This document shows, one piece after another, positions 1 through 8,402 of a stretch of DNA of 64,000 bases. The notes under the pieces were generated by a model, which saw nothing but the letters and a program-made list of their open reading frames with translations, had not been told where the DNA came from and searched no databases. The translations under genes and the position numbers were made by a program. The stretch is taken from the NCBI RefSeq assembly GCF_001187725.1, contig NZ_LGIQ01000009.1, positions 1,306,547 to 1,370,546 of the forward strand, written 5' to 3'. Origin of the DNA: Brevibacillus reuszeri. Lineage in GTDB: Bacteria; Bacillota; Bacilli; Brevibacillales; Brevibacillaceae. Position 1 is the first letter of the stretch. The number at the start of each line of letters is the position of its first letter.

Positions 1-809
1 GCTACTCCTCCAACGATCAAAATGTCTTTTGGCAAGCCTTGACCGACAGCGTTGCGCAAAGCCTTTTCCAACGTATTGGCGATGCACTGCTCTGTCGCAC
101 GCGCAATATCTGCATGACTCGCCGCTTCTGCACCCAATGCCCGCAGCAATGATGCTTCTGGTCCTGAAAAGCTGAATGATAAGCCATCAACCGCGGAAGA
201 AACCCGAAACTCTCCCGTAGACTGCTTGGCGAGCTCTTCTAATTGTGGCCCCGCCGGAAATGACATCCCTAGCGCGACCCCGATACGGTCTACCAATTGT
301 CCTGCATGGAGGTCAATCGTTCCTCCTACCTTTTCGATCGAATATCCCGAATCCAAGCGATCACACAATAAAAGCTCACTGGTTCCGCCAGACAAATGCA
401 CAGCCAAAAAGCGGTTTTCCTCGGGACGCACTTCTGCCGTATATTCCCCTGCTGCGATGTGTCCTTCCTGGTGTGTGGTGAGATGGAGCGGGACACGCAA
501 ATAGGTCGCTAATGATTTAGCCAAGCCTTCTCCTACCTTGAAAACTGGCATATAGGATTGATCTACAGGGCGAGGCTTCTCGCTGACACATACTGCTTCG
601 ATCTCATAATCCATCCACTTCATCTGCTCGCTTAGCTCTGGTAAGTTCATCACATGCTGAAAGACGGCTTCAGACTGCTGCAGACCGCGTTTTCCTTCCT
701 TTACTTTCAGGAGGCGTTTTGCTTCTGCCACAATCCGGCCGTCTTCCTGAGCCAAGCACAGCGATGTCCGGTAATTGCTCGTATCAATGCCTAACATTAC
801 CTTAGTCAT
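1..809 (-). CDS. TsaD/Kae1-like (peptidase M22, O-sialoglycoprotein endopeptidase-like) protein, 3' end outside window
   Basis: The first 269 codons of a minus-strand gene are visible; the C-terminus lies beyond base 1. The N-terminus reads MTKVMLGIDTSNYRTSL, the phosphate-binding start of the ASKHA/Kae1 fold, and a central HLSGGTSELL segment matches the second ATP-binding region of that fold. The HTTHQEGHIAAG stretch resembles the metal-binding His region of TsaD. TsaD makes the t6A modification of tRNA with TsaB and TsaE, but this copy sits after nusB rather than with those genes and is divergent, so it is more likely a paralogue of unknown role. The start at 809 has an AGGAG ribosome site. 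It is probably cotranscribed with nusB, 18 bases upstream. Confidence 0.7.
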   Translation of the reverse strand, partial: MTKVMLGIDTSNYRTSLCLAQEDGRIVAEAKRLLKVKEGKRGLQQSEAVFQHVMNLPELSEQMKWMDYEIEAVCVSEKPRPVDQSYMPVFKVGEGLAKSLATYLRVPLHLTTHQEGHIAAGEYTAEVRPEENRFLAVHLSGGTSELLLCDRLDSGYSIEKVGGTIDLHAGQLVDRIGVALGMSFPAGPQLEELAKQSTGEFRVSSAVDGLSFSFSGPEASLLRALGAEAASHADIARATEQCIANTLEKALRNAVGQGLPKDILIVGGV

Positions 810-827
810 GCTTGTATCTCCTGCCTG

Positions 828-1232
828 TTACGCCTGTGCCGTCTCACGAGTCTGCAAGAAGCTGGACAAGACACCGTTAATGTAGCGATGGGACTGCTCG
901 TCACTGAACAGCTTGGCAATCTCGATCGCTTCGTTCATAACGACCTTGTCAGGAGTTTCTGCTTCAAACATAATCTCATAGAAAGCGAGGCGAAGAATAG
1001 CGCGGTCTACATTCGCAATTCTCTCTAATTGCCAGCCACGCAAATACTTCTTGATTTCTGCATCAATCTCTGTGAGGTTAGTCAAGACTCCGTCGAGAAG
1101 ATAACGCAAATATTGCGCGTTTTCTTCGGATTCTTCCATAACCAGCGCAACCGCTTCATTCACTGGGACTTCAGCCATGTCAATTTGGAATAGACATTGG
1201 ACTGCTTTTTCTCGTGCTGTTCTTCGTTTCAT
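828..1232 (-). CDS. nusB: Transcription antitermination factor NusB
   Basis: A 134-residue all-helical NusB. It begins MKRRTAREKAVQCLFQID, the typical RNA-binding N-terminus, and ends with the conserved EIAKLFSDEQSHRYINGVL helix pair. NusB with S10 (NusE) binds boxA RNA and supports antitermination of rRNA operons. An in-frame GTG nine bases upstream is part of the ribosome site AGGTG, so the ATG at 1232 is preferred. The usual partner folD is not seen downstream; instead a TsaD-like gene follows. The upstream neighbours are DUF2273, amaP and asp23, a common Firmicute arrangement. Confidence 0.95.
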   Translation of the reverse strand: MKRRTAREKAVQCLFQIDMAEVPVNEAVALVMEESEENAQYLRYLLDGVLTNLTEIDAEIKKYLRGWQLERIANVDRAILRLAFYEIMFEAETPDKVVMNEAIEIAKLFSDEQSHRYINGVLSSFLQTRETAQA

Positions 1233-1284
1233 TCCATTCACCTACTAATTAAAGTGAGCCCGGAGATCATCCCTCCGGACGTAA

Positions 1285-1497
1285 TCACCGGAACTTGCCT
1301 GGCAGAATCCGATCAAGGATCTCCCGCAAATCTTCTTTATGATCCAATTTACGGCCAATGTAGTAGCCGGTTCCGACAAACACAACAAACACCAGTGTAT
1401 CCCAAAAGCCGACGAGAAGGTAGATGATACCGAAAAAAAGTCCGGCCAGAACCCCCATTAGCTTCCCCTTATGCTCCCACAATAACTCCCATAACAT
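1285..1497 (-). CDS. DUF2273 family small membrane protein
   Basis: A 70-residue protein with two hydrophobic segments (about residues 12-28 and 30-45) followed by a charged tail ending RILPGKFR. This matches DUF2273, small membrane proteins found next to Asp23/AmaP genes in Firmicutes. No biochemical role is established; the setting suggests it helps anchor or support the Asp23 envelope-stress proteins. The ATG at 1497 is chosen over a GTG nine bases earlier because AAGGTG sits six bases before the ATG. It starts 13 bases after amaP ends, so the two are likely in one transcript. Confidence 0.85.
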   Translation of the reverse strand: MLWELLWEHKGKLMGVLAGLFFGIIYLLVGFWDTLVFVVFVGTGYYIGRKLDHKEDLREILDRILPGKFR

Positions 1498-1509
1498 GGC
1501 GTTCACCTT

Positions 1510-2067
1510 CTATTCCACACGCTTGCGAGCCGCGTAGTTTTCTTGCTGAGCCACTTCCGTAACAACTACCTCTACCTCGGAAATAACAACCCCAGCAATG
1601 CCTTCCACTTGCTCTTTTACACCAGCCTGCAGTTGTTGTGTCAAATCAGGCAAAGGCGTTTCCCCATCCACTGAGACACGCAAGGTAATGATATTGCCAC
1701 TTTCCAAAGCTTTGACTGTGGTCTTCATATCACGAACACCTTTTACTCGTCTCGCAGCACGCTCAGCAATGGTTTGGATCGTCTGAATCGTAATATTGAC
1801 CTCCCCCAGCTCACTACGCTGGCGTATGCCGCGTTCCACTTTTGGCTTGCTTCTGCGGAAGGAACTGAAGAAGAAACGAAGACTGACAACGAGGAAAATA
1901 ATCGCAACGATGAGATACGTGATGTTAGTCCCAGCTAGCATTTGATCAATATAAGGAGCAAATACATCTGGAGAAATCCAACCGCTAAACGCGGTGATGG
2001 CGATGCAAGACAGGATGATCAGAGCAAAGCTGTAAATCGTCAAGATAAAGCGGTCAAACAAATTCAC
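1510..2067 (-). CDS. amaP: Alkaline shock response membrane anchor protein AmaP
   Basis: A 185-residue Asp23-family protein with two N-terminal transmembrane segments (about residues 5-28 and 50-72), a basic RSKPK stretch, and a C-terminal Asp23-like domain with the VSVDGETPLPDL motif. AmaP anchors Asp23 to the cell membrane in staphylococci. The ribosome site AAAGGAG lies only two bases from ATG 2073 but eight bases from GTG 2067, so the GTG is the likelier start (MNLFDRFIL). A nine-base-pair hairpin separates it from the upstream asp23 gene and may lower its expression. Confidence 0.88.
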   Translation of the reverse strand: MNLFDRFILTIYSFALIILSCIAITAFSGWISPDVFAPYIDQMLAGTNITYLIVAIIFLVVSLRFFFSSFRRSKPKVERGIRQRSELGEVNITIQTIQTIAERAARRVKGVRDMKTTVKALESGNIITLRVSVDGETPLPDLTQQLQAGVKEQVEGIAGVVISEVEVVVTEVAQQENYAARKRVE

Positions 2068-2146
2068 GTGCATCTCTCCTTTAAGCCAAGTTTGTAGGGG
2101 AGACAAACAAGGCACATATGACAAAAGCGCAATTTGAATGAGCAAA

Positions 2147-2170
2147 ATGCCCCCTGTTAGTAGGGGGCAT
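2147..2170 (-). terminator. Intergenic hairpin between asp23-like gene and amaP
   Basis: A perfect 9-bp stem, ATGCCCCCT paired with AGGGGGCAT, with a six-base loop. On the minus strand it is followed by TTTTGC, a weak U tract. It probably works as a partial terminator or processing site that makes asp23 more abundant than amaP, nusB and the genes below. Confidence 0.6.
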
Positions 2171-2184
2171 CCATCCGCTGCATG

Positions 2185-2601
2185 TTAACGCACGCGCTGG
2201 TAATCTTCCACTACAGCAGGCGCTGGCGCTTTTTCTTCGGCTTTCAGCTCTACGTCGACGATATGTACGTTTACCTCAACCACCGAAAGACCAGTCATGC
2301 CCTCGATCGCATTACGCACACTATCTTGAATATTTCGAGCAACATCGGGAATTCGGTGTCCATATTTCACGATAATCGAAACATCAACCGCAGCTTCACG
2401 GGAACCTACTTCCACACGAACGCCTCGTGCAATATTTTTACGGCCCAATCGTTCAGCTATTTCTCCTACGAAACCGCCGCTCATTTGTGCTACGCCTTCA
2501 ACCTCGGAAGCAGCCATGCCCGCGATCACTTCCAGCACTTCGGGAGCGATCTGAACTTTCCCAAGCTCCGTTCTATCTAAATCTGGAGTAAACTCTTCCA
2601 T
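2185..2601 (-). CDS. Asp23/Gls24 family envelope stress response protein
   Basis: A 138-residue soluble Asp23 protein; it starts MEEFTPDLDRTELGKVQIAPE and has the family signature GMAASEVEGVAQM followed by a VDVSIIVKYGHRIPDVARNIQ helix-strand region. It corresponds to YqhY of Bacillus, encoded next to accBC. YqhY-type proteins are linked genetically to acetyl-CoA carboxylase activity, and Asp23 proteins form membrane-associated assemblies through AmaP. A GGGAGGTG ribosome site lies six bases before ATG 2601. It has its own promoter (2632-2660) between it and accC. Confidence 0.92.
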   Translation of the reverse strand: MEEFTPDLDRTELGKVQIAPEVLEVIAGMAASEVEGVAQMSGGFVGEIAERLGRKNIARGVRVEVGSREAAVDVSIIVKYGHRIPDVARNIQDSVRNAIEGMTGLSVVEVNVHIVDVELKAEEKAPAPAVVEDYQRVR

Positions 2602-2631
2602 GCTTCGCACCTCCCTTTAGATTTGTATTAC

Positions 2632-2660
2632 ATTATAGCAAGAGCACCGTTTTTTTACAA
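2632..2660 (-). promoter_or_regulatory. Predicted SigA promoter for the asp23-like gene
   Basis: Minus-strand TTGTAA (2655-2660), a 17-base spacer and a perfect TATAAT (2632-2637). The -10 is preceded by TGC, an extended -10 element. It lies 31 bases before the asp23-like start, so this gene can be expressed apart from accBC. Confidence 0.7.
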
Positions 2661-2668
2661 ATCAGCCC

Positions 2669-4024
2669 TTACTCCTCACCAAGATTCAGATCATACAGCT
2701 CCAAAAACTTGGTGTCAAATTGTCCACTGACAAACACTTCATGATCGAGTACTTTCAAGTGGAACGGAATCGTTGTCGTAATTCCTTCCACCACAAATTC
2801 ACCGAGCGCGCGCTTCATTCTCTCGATCGCTTCATCACGGTCTTTGCCCCAGACGATCAGCTTTGCGATCATGGAGTCATAATAAGGCGGGATTGCATAT
2901 CCGGAATAAGCTGCGCTATCCACGCGAACCCCGAAGCCACCTGGAGCCAGGTATTCGGTAATACGTCCTGGAGATGGCATAAAGTTTTTCGCAGGATTCT
3001 CCGCATTGATTCGGCATTCAATCGCCCAGCCATCGAGCTTGATGTCCTCTTGCGTGAATGACAGCGGCTGTCCGTACGCAACAGTTAGCTGTTCCTTGAT
3101 CAGGTCGATTCCCGTTACCAGCTCAGTTACAGGATGCTCTACTTGAATGCGTGTATTCATTTCCATGAAGTAGAATTTTCCATGTTTATCAAGCAAAAAC
3201 TCTACTGTACCCGCTCCGTGGTAGGAAACAGCTTTCGCAGCAGCCACGGCGGCTTCGCCCATCTGCTGGCGGGTCTCCTCGCTCAAGGCAGGCGATGGCG
3301 CTTCTTCGATCAGCTTTTGATGACGTCGTTGAATAGAGCAATCACGTTCACCCAGATAGACAGCATTTCCATGCTTGTCTGCCATGATCTGGATTTCTAC
3401 GTGGCGTGGACCTTCTACGAACTTTTCTAGGTACACACCCGCATTGCCAAACGCTGTTTTTGCTTCATTTTGTGCCTGACGAATGGCTTTTTCCAAGTCT
3501 TCGTCATCTACTGCAACACGCATTCCGCGTCCGCCGCCACCTGCTGTTGCCTTAACCATGACTGGATAGCCGATTGCATTTGCTGTTTCGACCGCGCCCG
3601 CTATATCCTCAATCAAGCCTTCTGTACCTGGTACTGTTGGTACGCCAGCTGTTTTCATCGTATCTTTGGCAGTAGACTTGTCACCCATTTTAACAATCGC
3701 TTCTGGGTCCGGTCCAATAAAGGTAATATTGCACGCAGCACAAATCTCGGCAAAATCAGCGTTTTCCGCCAAAAAGCCGTAGCCCGGATGGATCGCATCC
3801 GCTCCAACCTTGGTCGCTACGCTCATGATGTTCGCTATGTTCAAATAGCTTTCTTTGGATGCCTTTGGACCAATACAATAGGCTTCGTCGGCCAGTTTGA
3901 CATGAAGCGCCTCACGATCCGCTTCGGAGTAGACAGCGACCGTACGAATGCCCAGCTCGCGACAAGCACGGATAACCCGTACCGCAATCTCCCCGCGATT
4001 GGCAATCAATACTTTTTGAAACAT
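2669..4024 (-). CDS. accC: Acetyl-CoA carboxylase, biotin carboxylase subunit
   Basis: A 451-residue biotin carboxylase, full length for AccC. It carboxylates the biotin on AccB with ATP and bicarbonate in the first committed step of fatty acid synthesis. Visible motifs are the N-terminal MFQKVLIANRGEIAVRVIRA, the ATP-grasp glycine-rich loop KATAGGGGRGMR, and the active-site segment MEMNTRIQVEHPVTE. ATG 4024 has GGAGGAG six bases upstream. It follows accB by 16 bases. The carboxyltransferase genes accA and accD are not in the window. Confidence 0.97.
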   Translation of the reverse strand: MFQKVLIANRGEIAVRVIRACRELGIRTVAVYSEADREALHVKLADEAYCIGPKASKESYLNIANIMSVATKVGADAIHPGYGFLAENADFAEICAACNITFIGPDPEAIVKMGDKSTAKDTMKTAGVPTVPGTEGLIEDIAGAVETANAIGYPVMVKATAGGGGRGMRVAVDDEDLEKAIRQAQNEAKTAFGNAGVYLEKFVEGPRHVEIQIMADKHGNAVYLGERDCSIQRRHQKLIEEAPSPALSEETRQQMGEAAVAAAKAVSYHGAGTVEFLLDKHGKFYFMEMNTRIQVEHPVTELVTGIDLIKEQLTVAYGQPLSFTQEDIKLDGWAIECRINAENPAKNFMPSPGRITEYLAPGGFGVRVDSAAYSGYAIPPYYDSMIAKLIVWGKDRDEAIERMKRALGEFVVEGITTTIPFHLKVLDHEVFVSGQFDTKFLELYDLNLGEE

Positions 4025-4040
4025 TTCGCTCTCCTCCACC

Positions 4041-4544
4041 TTATTCTGGCTTCACCAAAAACAATGGTTGACCGTATTCAACCAATTGGCCGTCTTCTAC
4101 TAATACTTTTACAATCTCGCCTGTTACTTCTGCTTCAATCTCGTTAAACAGCTTCATCGCTTCTACGATGCAAACAACTTTGCTCGCATTCACTTTGTCG
4201 CCTGCTTGAACATATGCTGGTTTGCCTGGTTCTGGTGAGCTATAAAATGTTCCTACCATTGGAGAAACAATTTTGTGCAGGTTTGCATCGTCTGCTACTG
4301 CTACCGGAGTAGCTTTTGGTGCTTCTGCTACAACTGGTGCTGCTACTGCTTGCACTGTTGGCGCTGGAGCAACTGCTAATTGCGCTGCCACAGGAGCTTG
4401 TACAGCAGCTTGTGTAACGACAACTGTTTCTGTGGCGCCGGATTTTCTGAGCGTTACTTTTGTTCCGTCAGATTCCAGTTTGAATTCATTAATGGAAGAT
4501 TGATCAATCAACTTAATAATTTCGCGGATTTCATGAATTTTCAT
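4041..4544 (-). CDS. accB: Acetyl-CoA carboxylase biotin carboxyl carrier protein
   Basis: A 167-residue AccB. The N-terminal helix MKIHEIREIIKLIDQSSINE is followed by a variable Ala/Val/Pro-rich linker (about residues 50-95) and the C-terminal biotinyl domain with the biotin-accepting lysine in EAMKLFNEIEAE. It carries carboxybiotin between AccC and the carboxyltransferase. A GGAG lies 12 bases before ATG 4544, a loose spacing; no better start is seen. It is the first gene after the spoIIIA operon and has its own predicted promoter at 4624-4652. Confidence 0.95.
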   Translation of the reverse strand: MKIHEIREIIKLIDQSSINEFKLESDGTKVTLRKSGATETVVVTQAAVQAPVAAQLAVAPAPTVQAVAAPVVAEAPKATPVAVADDANLHKIVSPMVGTFYSSPEPGKPAYVQAGDKVNASKVVCIVEAMKLFNEIEAEVTGEIVKVLVEDGQLVEYGQPLFLVKPE

Positions 4545-4623
4545 TACGAACAAGCACTCCTTCGTTTGTTTCAATCAAGATTCAGGGAGTCATTTATGTA
4601 TCCTTATGGCAAACCATAAATCC

Positions 4624-4652
4624 ATGGTAGCTTTTTGCCTAGACCACGTCAA
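4624..4652 (-). promoter_or_regulatory. Candidate SigA promoter for accBC
   Basis: On the minus strand TTGACG (4647-4652), 17 bases, then TACCAT (4624-4629). The -35 is good and the -10 is a four-of-six match. It lies just after the spoIIIA-end hairpin and 80 bases before accB, so a vegetative promoter is expected here. Confidence 0.45.
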
Positions 4653-4654
4653 GA

Positions 4655-4698
4655 AAGGATTTCCCCTCTTCTTATCCAGAAGAAGCGAGGAAATCCTT
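4655..4698 (-). terminator. Long hairpin at the end of the spoIIIA operon
   Basis: AAGGATTTCC at 4655 pairs with GGAAATCCTT ending at 4698, continued by a CTTCTT/AAGAAG stem around a short loop. On the minus strand only TTTCTTG follows, so termination may be partial. It separates the sporulation operon from accBC. Confidence 0.55.
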
Positions 4699-4764
4699 AC
4701 AATCATGCCCGTTTTGAGTGCCTGTTATAACGGTGATTCGTACTTGAGATTTGCTGGCATTCAC

Positions 4765-5430
4765 TCAAGAGCTCTTAAACTGAACGTTGATATTCGTAGC
4801 AGGAACATTCAAATGCTGTTTGACGTGTGCGATGATTTCCACAGCTTCGTTAGCGCTCAATTTGTCTTTTTGTACGATGACTGTTACTTTATCATCCTGG
4901 ACAAACACGACTGCATCCTGGTAGCCACTTGCTTTGAGCATTTCCTCTACCGTCATTGTAGCGTTGTCCTGTGAAGAAAGCTCTTCGTATTTTGCTTTGG
5001 CTTCTGCTACTGCTTGTGGTGTGGAGTCGGCATTGCTCATGATCGCGAGCTGCTCATCCTTTTGCTGCTGCACCTGTGCTTCTCGTTTCATTTTATAGCC
5101 TTGGAAAATCTCGCTTGTTGTATCAGCGACTGGTAGCACTGCATTTCCTGCTGTTTGCTTCGATAAATCAGGAGTGGCTGGCGTATTTGCAGGCTGTGCT
5201 GTAGCTTCCTGCTTGTTGTTTTTTGCATCGACTGGTGTAGCTTGAGGAGCTTGCTCTACTTGCTTGGATTCAACCACGACTCCAGAAATCTGTTCCTGCT
5301 TTTGAACAGCCTGCTGATTTCCCGAGGTGGGCACCTGGTCCGTAGGTCCCTTCACTAAATAATAACCCGAAAGTACCACCATGACAGCTAGCATTGTCAA
5401 CAACCACACTGTTTGTTTCCGCAGAATCAT
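4765..5430 (-). CDS. spoIIIAH: Stage III sporulation protein AH (mother-cell channel subunit)
   Basis: A 221-residue SpoIIIAH with one N-terminal membrane segment (about residues 7-26), a long Gln/Ala/Thr-rich spacer, and a C-terminal YscJ/FliF-like domain ending in the VTVIVQKDKLSANEAVEII region. In the SpoIIIA-SpoIIQ complex, AH in the mother-cell outer-forespore membrane binds SpoIIQ from the forespore across the intermembrane space. AGGAGG lies nine bases before the ATG. It is the last gene of the eight-gene operon and starts 13 bases after spoIIIAG. Confidence 0.95.
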   Translation of the reverse strand: MILRKQTVWLLTMLAVMVVLSGYYLVKGPTDQVPTSGNQQAVQKQEQISGVVVESKQVEQAPQATPVDAKNNKQEATAQPANTPATPDLSKQTAGNAVLPVADTTSEIFQGYKMKREAQVQQQKDEQLAIMSNADSTPQAVAEAKAKYEELSSQDNATMTVEEMLKASGYQDAVVFVQDDKVTVIVQKDKLSANEAVEIIAHVKQHLNVPATNINVQFKSS

Positions 5431-5443
5431 TTGCCATTACCTC

Positions 5444-6085
5444 CTACCCTTTTTTGGGCAAAATGGATATCTTGTAAGCGGGAACGTCTAAAACCTTTTG
5501 AACAGCTTCGGTGATCCACGCTTTCACCTGAATGTTATCAGCACCCTTTGCTACCACCAGGACGCCGCGAACGCGAGGTTTCAGCGTTTTCACGACGACG
5601 GGTTGGTCTTGCTTGCCGCCCTGGATGATGACCAACTGCTCATCTCGGGTCTGGTCATTTTGATTGCGAGTCGCCTTTTCCTTGTCCATTTCCTGATTGG
5701 TGGAAGACCGCATGTTCCGGTTTTTTTCTACGACGAGTTCAGGCGTGGATTCTAAATTGACCATGACCTCCACCCCCCCAACCCCAACTACGCTCCCCAA
5801 AATATCCCGCAGCTGTGATTCATAAATATTTTCGTACTCAGCGATGATATCCGTAGCGGGTGAGCTTCCTAAAACGGGAGTGGCTGAATCTCCACTTGGA
5901 GAACCGCCCGATTCATTGGTGGAGACACCAAATCCGAGGGGTGCCTTATCTTTTTCCACAGCGAGAAAGTCTGTCAGAATCATAGCGGCAATCCCTACTC
6001 CCAATATGACAATCAAGTAGTGGAATGGCTTCAGCTTTTTGCTTCCGCTATTGCCTTCCCACAGCTTCTTTAGCCTTTCCAGCAT
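5444..6085 (-). CDS. spoIIIAG: Stage III sporulation protein AG
   Basis: A 213-residue single-pass membrane protein: short cytoplasmic N-terminus MLERLKKLWEGNSGSKKLKP, transmembrane segment about residues 20-38, then an extracytoplasmic ring-building domain with the VGVGGVEVMVNLESTPE strand and the LKPRVRGVLVVAKGADN strand. SpoIIIAG forms a large ring of the engulfment channel. ATG 6085 has GAGGTG six bases upstream; a longer in-frame extension lacks a ribosome site and would overlap spoIIIAF. Confidence 0.95.
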   Translation of the reverse strand: MLERLKKLWEGNSGSKKLKPFHYLIVILGVGIAAMILTDFLAVEKDKAPLGFGVSTNESGGSPSGDSATPVLGSSPATDIIAEYENIYESQLRDILGSVVGVGGVEVMVNLESTPELVVEKNRNMRSSTNQEMDKEKATRNQNDQTRDEQLVIIQGGKQDQPVVVKTLKPRVRGVLVVAKGADNIQVKAWITEAVQKVLDVPAYKISILPKKG

Positions 6086-6116
6086 CTCTCTCACCTCGCT
6101 TCTTCGGACCCTTCCG

Positions 6117-6788
6117 TTATTGTTTTTCTCCTTGGTGAGACTCGTCCACGACGACAACCTGGTCTTTGGCAAGTCCCCACTGCATGGCAATATCGTTAGA
6201 AATTTGGGCTAGCATCGGGTTGTTCTGCTGTGCGCTCGCTGCCATTTCCTGTTTTGGCTTTTCCTCTACCTTTTCACCTACCGTGATCTCGACAGGCTGA
6301 ATTGGTTTCACGGTCTCAATTGGAACCTGCCCATTCGGCTTATCCTCTTTTGGTTCACCTAGTACAAGCTCGATTTTTGCCAGCTTTGGCTCATCGGGAT
6401 TTTGGGTATTTACGGTGACGGCAACATCCTGCACCTCCACTCCATACGCTTCCTTCACCCTGGCCTTCACACCAGCCGCAACCTGGTTTTGCACATAAGC
6501 GGTCATTTGTTCATTTTGCTGTCCCAAAAGCTTGTCGGTAATCCGTTTCCACTCGGCATCCGCAGGTTTGTTTAATTGCTGCTGGTAGCGATCCAGTCGA
6601 AAGGCAATATCCTCCTGCGAAAGACTAAACAGAGAGAAGACTGGAGAGATGATCGTCAGCAAGAGAATCAGACCCATCACCATCTTGACGTAACGCTGGA
6701 GTGTCGTATTCGGCAGGATCAGATCGAGAAAGGCTGCCAAAAGGACAAGTAGGATGATTTTTTTTAGCCATAAGGTTAACCATGTCAT
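6117..6788 (-). CDS. spoIIIAF: Stage III sporulation protein AF
   Basis: A 223-residue protein with two N-terminal membrane helices (about residues 5-25 and 33-52; the MVMGLILLLTIISPVFSLF segment is typical) and a soluble C-terminal domain of the same ring-building type as AG and AH. It is part of the SpoIIIA channel machinery. The ATG at 6788 is preferred over a GTG three codons earlier, because TAGGTG, which includes the spoIIIAE stop, sits six bases before the ATG. Confidence 0.93.
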   Translation of the reverse strand: MTWLTLWLKKIILLVLLAAFLDLILPNTTLQRYVKMVMGLILLLTIISPVFSLFSLSQEDIAFRLDRYQQQLNKPADAEWKRITDKLLGQQNEQMTAYVQNQVAAGVKARVKEAYGVEVQDVAVTVNTQNPDEPKLAKIELVLGEPKEDKPNGQVPIETVKPIQPVEITVGEKVEEKPKQEMAASAQQNNPMLAQISNDIAMQWGLAKDQVVVVDESHQGEKQ

Positions 6789-6797
6789 CTGTATCAC

Positions 6798-7988
6798 CTA
6801 CCGAACCATCATAGAGATGTTACCCGCTGCGATAATGATGGTAATGGCCAGGAAGAACATGAGTCCGACTGTTGCCAGCGCTGCGAAAACGAACAAAAGG
6901 CTTTTTCCAATCGTTCCGAGTGCGCTGATGATCGGACTGTTCCCCAGTGGTTGCAGTACGGCAGAGGATATGTTGTAGATCAGGGCCAGTACCAAAATTT
7001 TTAATGCCGGAAAAGCGCACAGCGTGATTAAGATCAAAACCCCAGCTAGACCTACTGCGTTTTTAACGAGTAAGGATGCATTGAGGACAGTATCTGCTGC
7101 ATCAGAAAACATTCGCCCGACAATCGGGATGAAGTTTCCGGTAATGTATTTGGCGGTTCGAAGAGTCACCCCATCTGTTACAGCCGAGGTCGCTCCCTGG
7201 ATGGAGATGACCGCCAGAAATATGGTCAGGAATGAACCGAGCACACCCATAGCGATATTGCGAAGCAGAGTAGCCAGCTGTGTTACTTTGTACCTTTCCG
7301 AGAACAGGCTGACGATGGAGAGCATCGCTGAGAGAAATAACAACGGAAACACGACGTACGAGATCATCATCCCACTGATATTAATCATGAAAATGATCAA
7401 AGGATGAAACATCGTCGCTGTTGCCAGATTGCCTACTGACGCAAGAAGCGCAATGACTAGAGGAATCATGGCCAGCATGAAATCCGACATGTTCGCGATC
7501 GCGTCCTTCGCATAGGTGATCGCAACGTGGAAGCTGTTAATGGCTAGCACCATCAGAACGAGATAAGCAATGGAATAGGCAACAGTAGAAACGGCATTTC
7601 GTTCAAAAGCGTTCTGCATCGTCTCCAAAATCATGGCGAAAACGGTGATGATGATAATGGAGCTAAGCAACTTGCCATTCATCAAAATCTCATGAAAAAC
7701 GAACTTGCCCATTCCTTGGAGCACACTTGAAAGGCTGAATTCACCTTGATGCATCAAAAGCTGCACAAAACCTTCTGATTTGATGTCGGGCAAATAGCCT
7801 TTGTAATCTTTCTGGAGCTGAGTCCAGTACTTCTCTACTCTCTCTAGCTGCAAATGGCTAACCTGCTGCTGGACGATCTCATTAATCGGGTCAGCAGTGG
7901 GCGAAGCAGAAGCGAATACACTTTCAATCGGGAAGAGCATTAGTAGGAACAAGACTAGGATCAACTTGCGTGTAAGCGCCACTGACAT
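6798..7988 (-). CDS. spoIIIAE: Stage III sporulation protein AE, polytopic membrane protein
   Basis: A 396-residue membrane protein with an N-terminal signal-type segment (about residues 8-24, ending FASASP), a soluble region carrying LKSEGFVQ-like sequence, and about seven later membrane helices. SpoIIIAE is the large membrane core of the SpoIIIA transporter. GGAGG precedes ATG 7988 by four bases; a GTG at 8003 overlaps the spoIIIAD stop as GTGA but has no ribosome site. Confidence 0.95.
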   Translation of the reverse strand: MSVALTRKLILVLFLLMLFPIESVFASASPTADPINEIVQQQVSHLQLERVEKYWTQLQKDYKGYLPDIKSEGFVQLLMHQGEFSLSSVLQGMGKFVFHEILMNGKLLSSIIIITVFAMILETMQNAFERNAVSTVAYSIAYLVLMVLAINSFHVAITYAKDAIANMSDFMLAMIPLVIALLASVGNLATATMFHPLIIFMINISGMMISYVVFPLLFLSAMLSIVSLFSERYKVTQLATLLRNIAMGVLGSFLTIFLAVISIQGATSAVTDGVTLRTAKYITGNFIPIVGRMFSDAADTVLNASLLVKNAVGLAGVLILITLCAFPALKILVLALIYNISSAVLQPLGNSPIISALGTIGKSLLFVFAALATVGLMFFLAITIIIAAGNISMMVR

Positions 7989-7999
7989 CCCACCTCCCC

Positions 8000-8389
8000 T
8001 CACGCCGGCAACAAGTCGATGACTGTCTCAATGATGATTTGGATAATCGGCACAGCCATGACCAGAATCAAGACCTTACCCGCCAGCTCGATCTTCGAGG
8101 CGATTGCCCCTTGTCCTGCATCTCTGGTCATTTGTGCACCGAATTCAGCAATGTAGGCAATTCCGATAATTTTCAAAATAGTTTCCAGGAACACCAGGTT
8201 CAAATCTGCCTGGACTGCCAGCCGTTCGAGAATGCGGATGACTTCCGCTATCTTGCCAACCAAAAAGTAGAAGATAATGACGCCGCTGGCGATAGCCAAG
8301 AGGAAGGCGAACATCGGCTTCTGCTCTTTGATGACCAAAGCAAGAATCGTTGCCACCAGTCCAAGTCCGACGATTTGCACGATCTCCAT
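8000..8389 (-). CDS. spoIIIAD: Stage III sporulation protein AD
   Basis: A 129-residue, nearly all-hydrophobic protein starting MEIVQIVGLGLVATILALVIK, with about four membrane helices and a C-terminal IQIIIETVIDLLPA. It belongs to the AC/AD family of small channel membrane subunits. GGAGGGG lies before the ATG. The gene is tightly packed between AC (13 bases) and AE. Confidence 0.95.
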   Translation of the reverse strand: MEIVQIVGLGLVATILALVIKEQKPMFAFLLAIASGVIIFYFLVGKIAEVIRILERLAVQADLNLVFLETILKIIGIAYIAEFGAQMTRDAGQGAIASKIELAGKVLILVMAVPIIQIIIETVIDLLPA

Positions 8390-8402
8390 CTGCAGCCCCT
8401 CC

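Noticed and set aside
226..504. Plus-strand frame opposite the TsaD-like gene
   Set aside because: The minus-strand frame has a recognised fold and ribosome site; the plus frame has neither.
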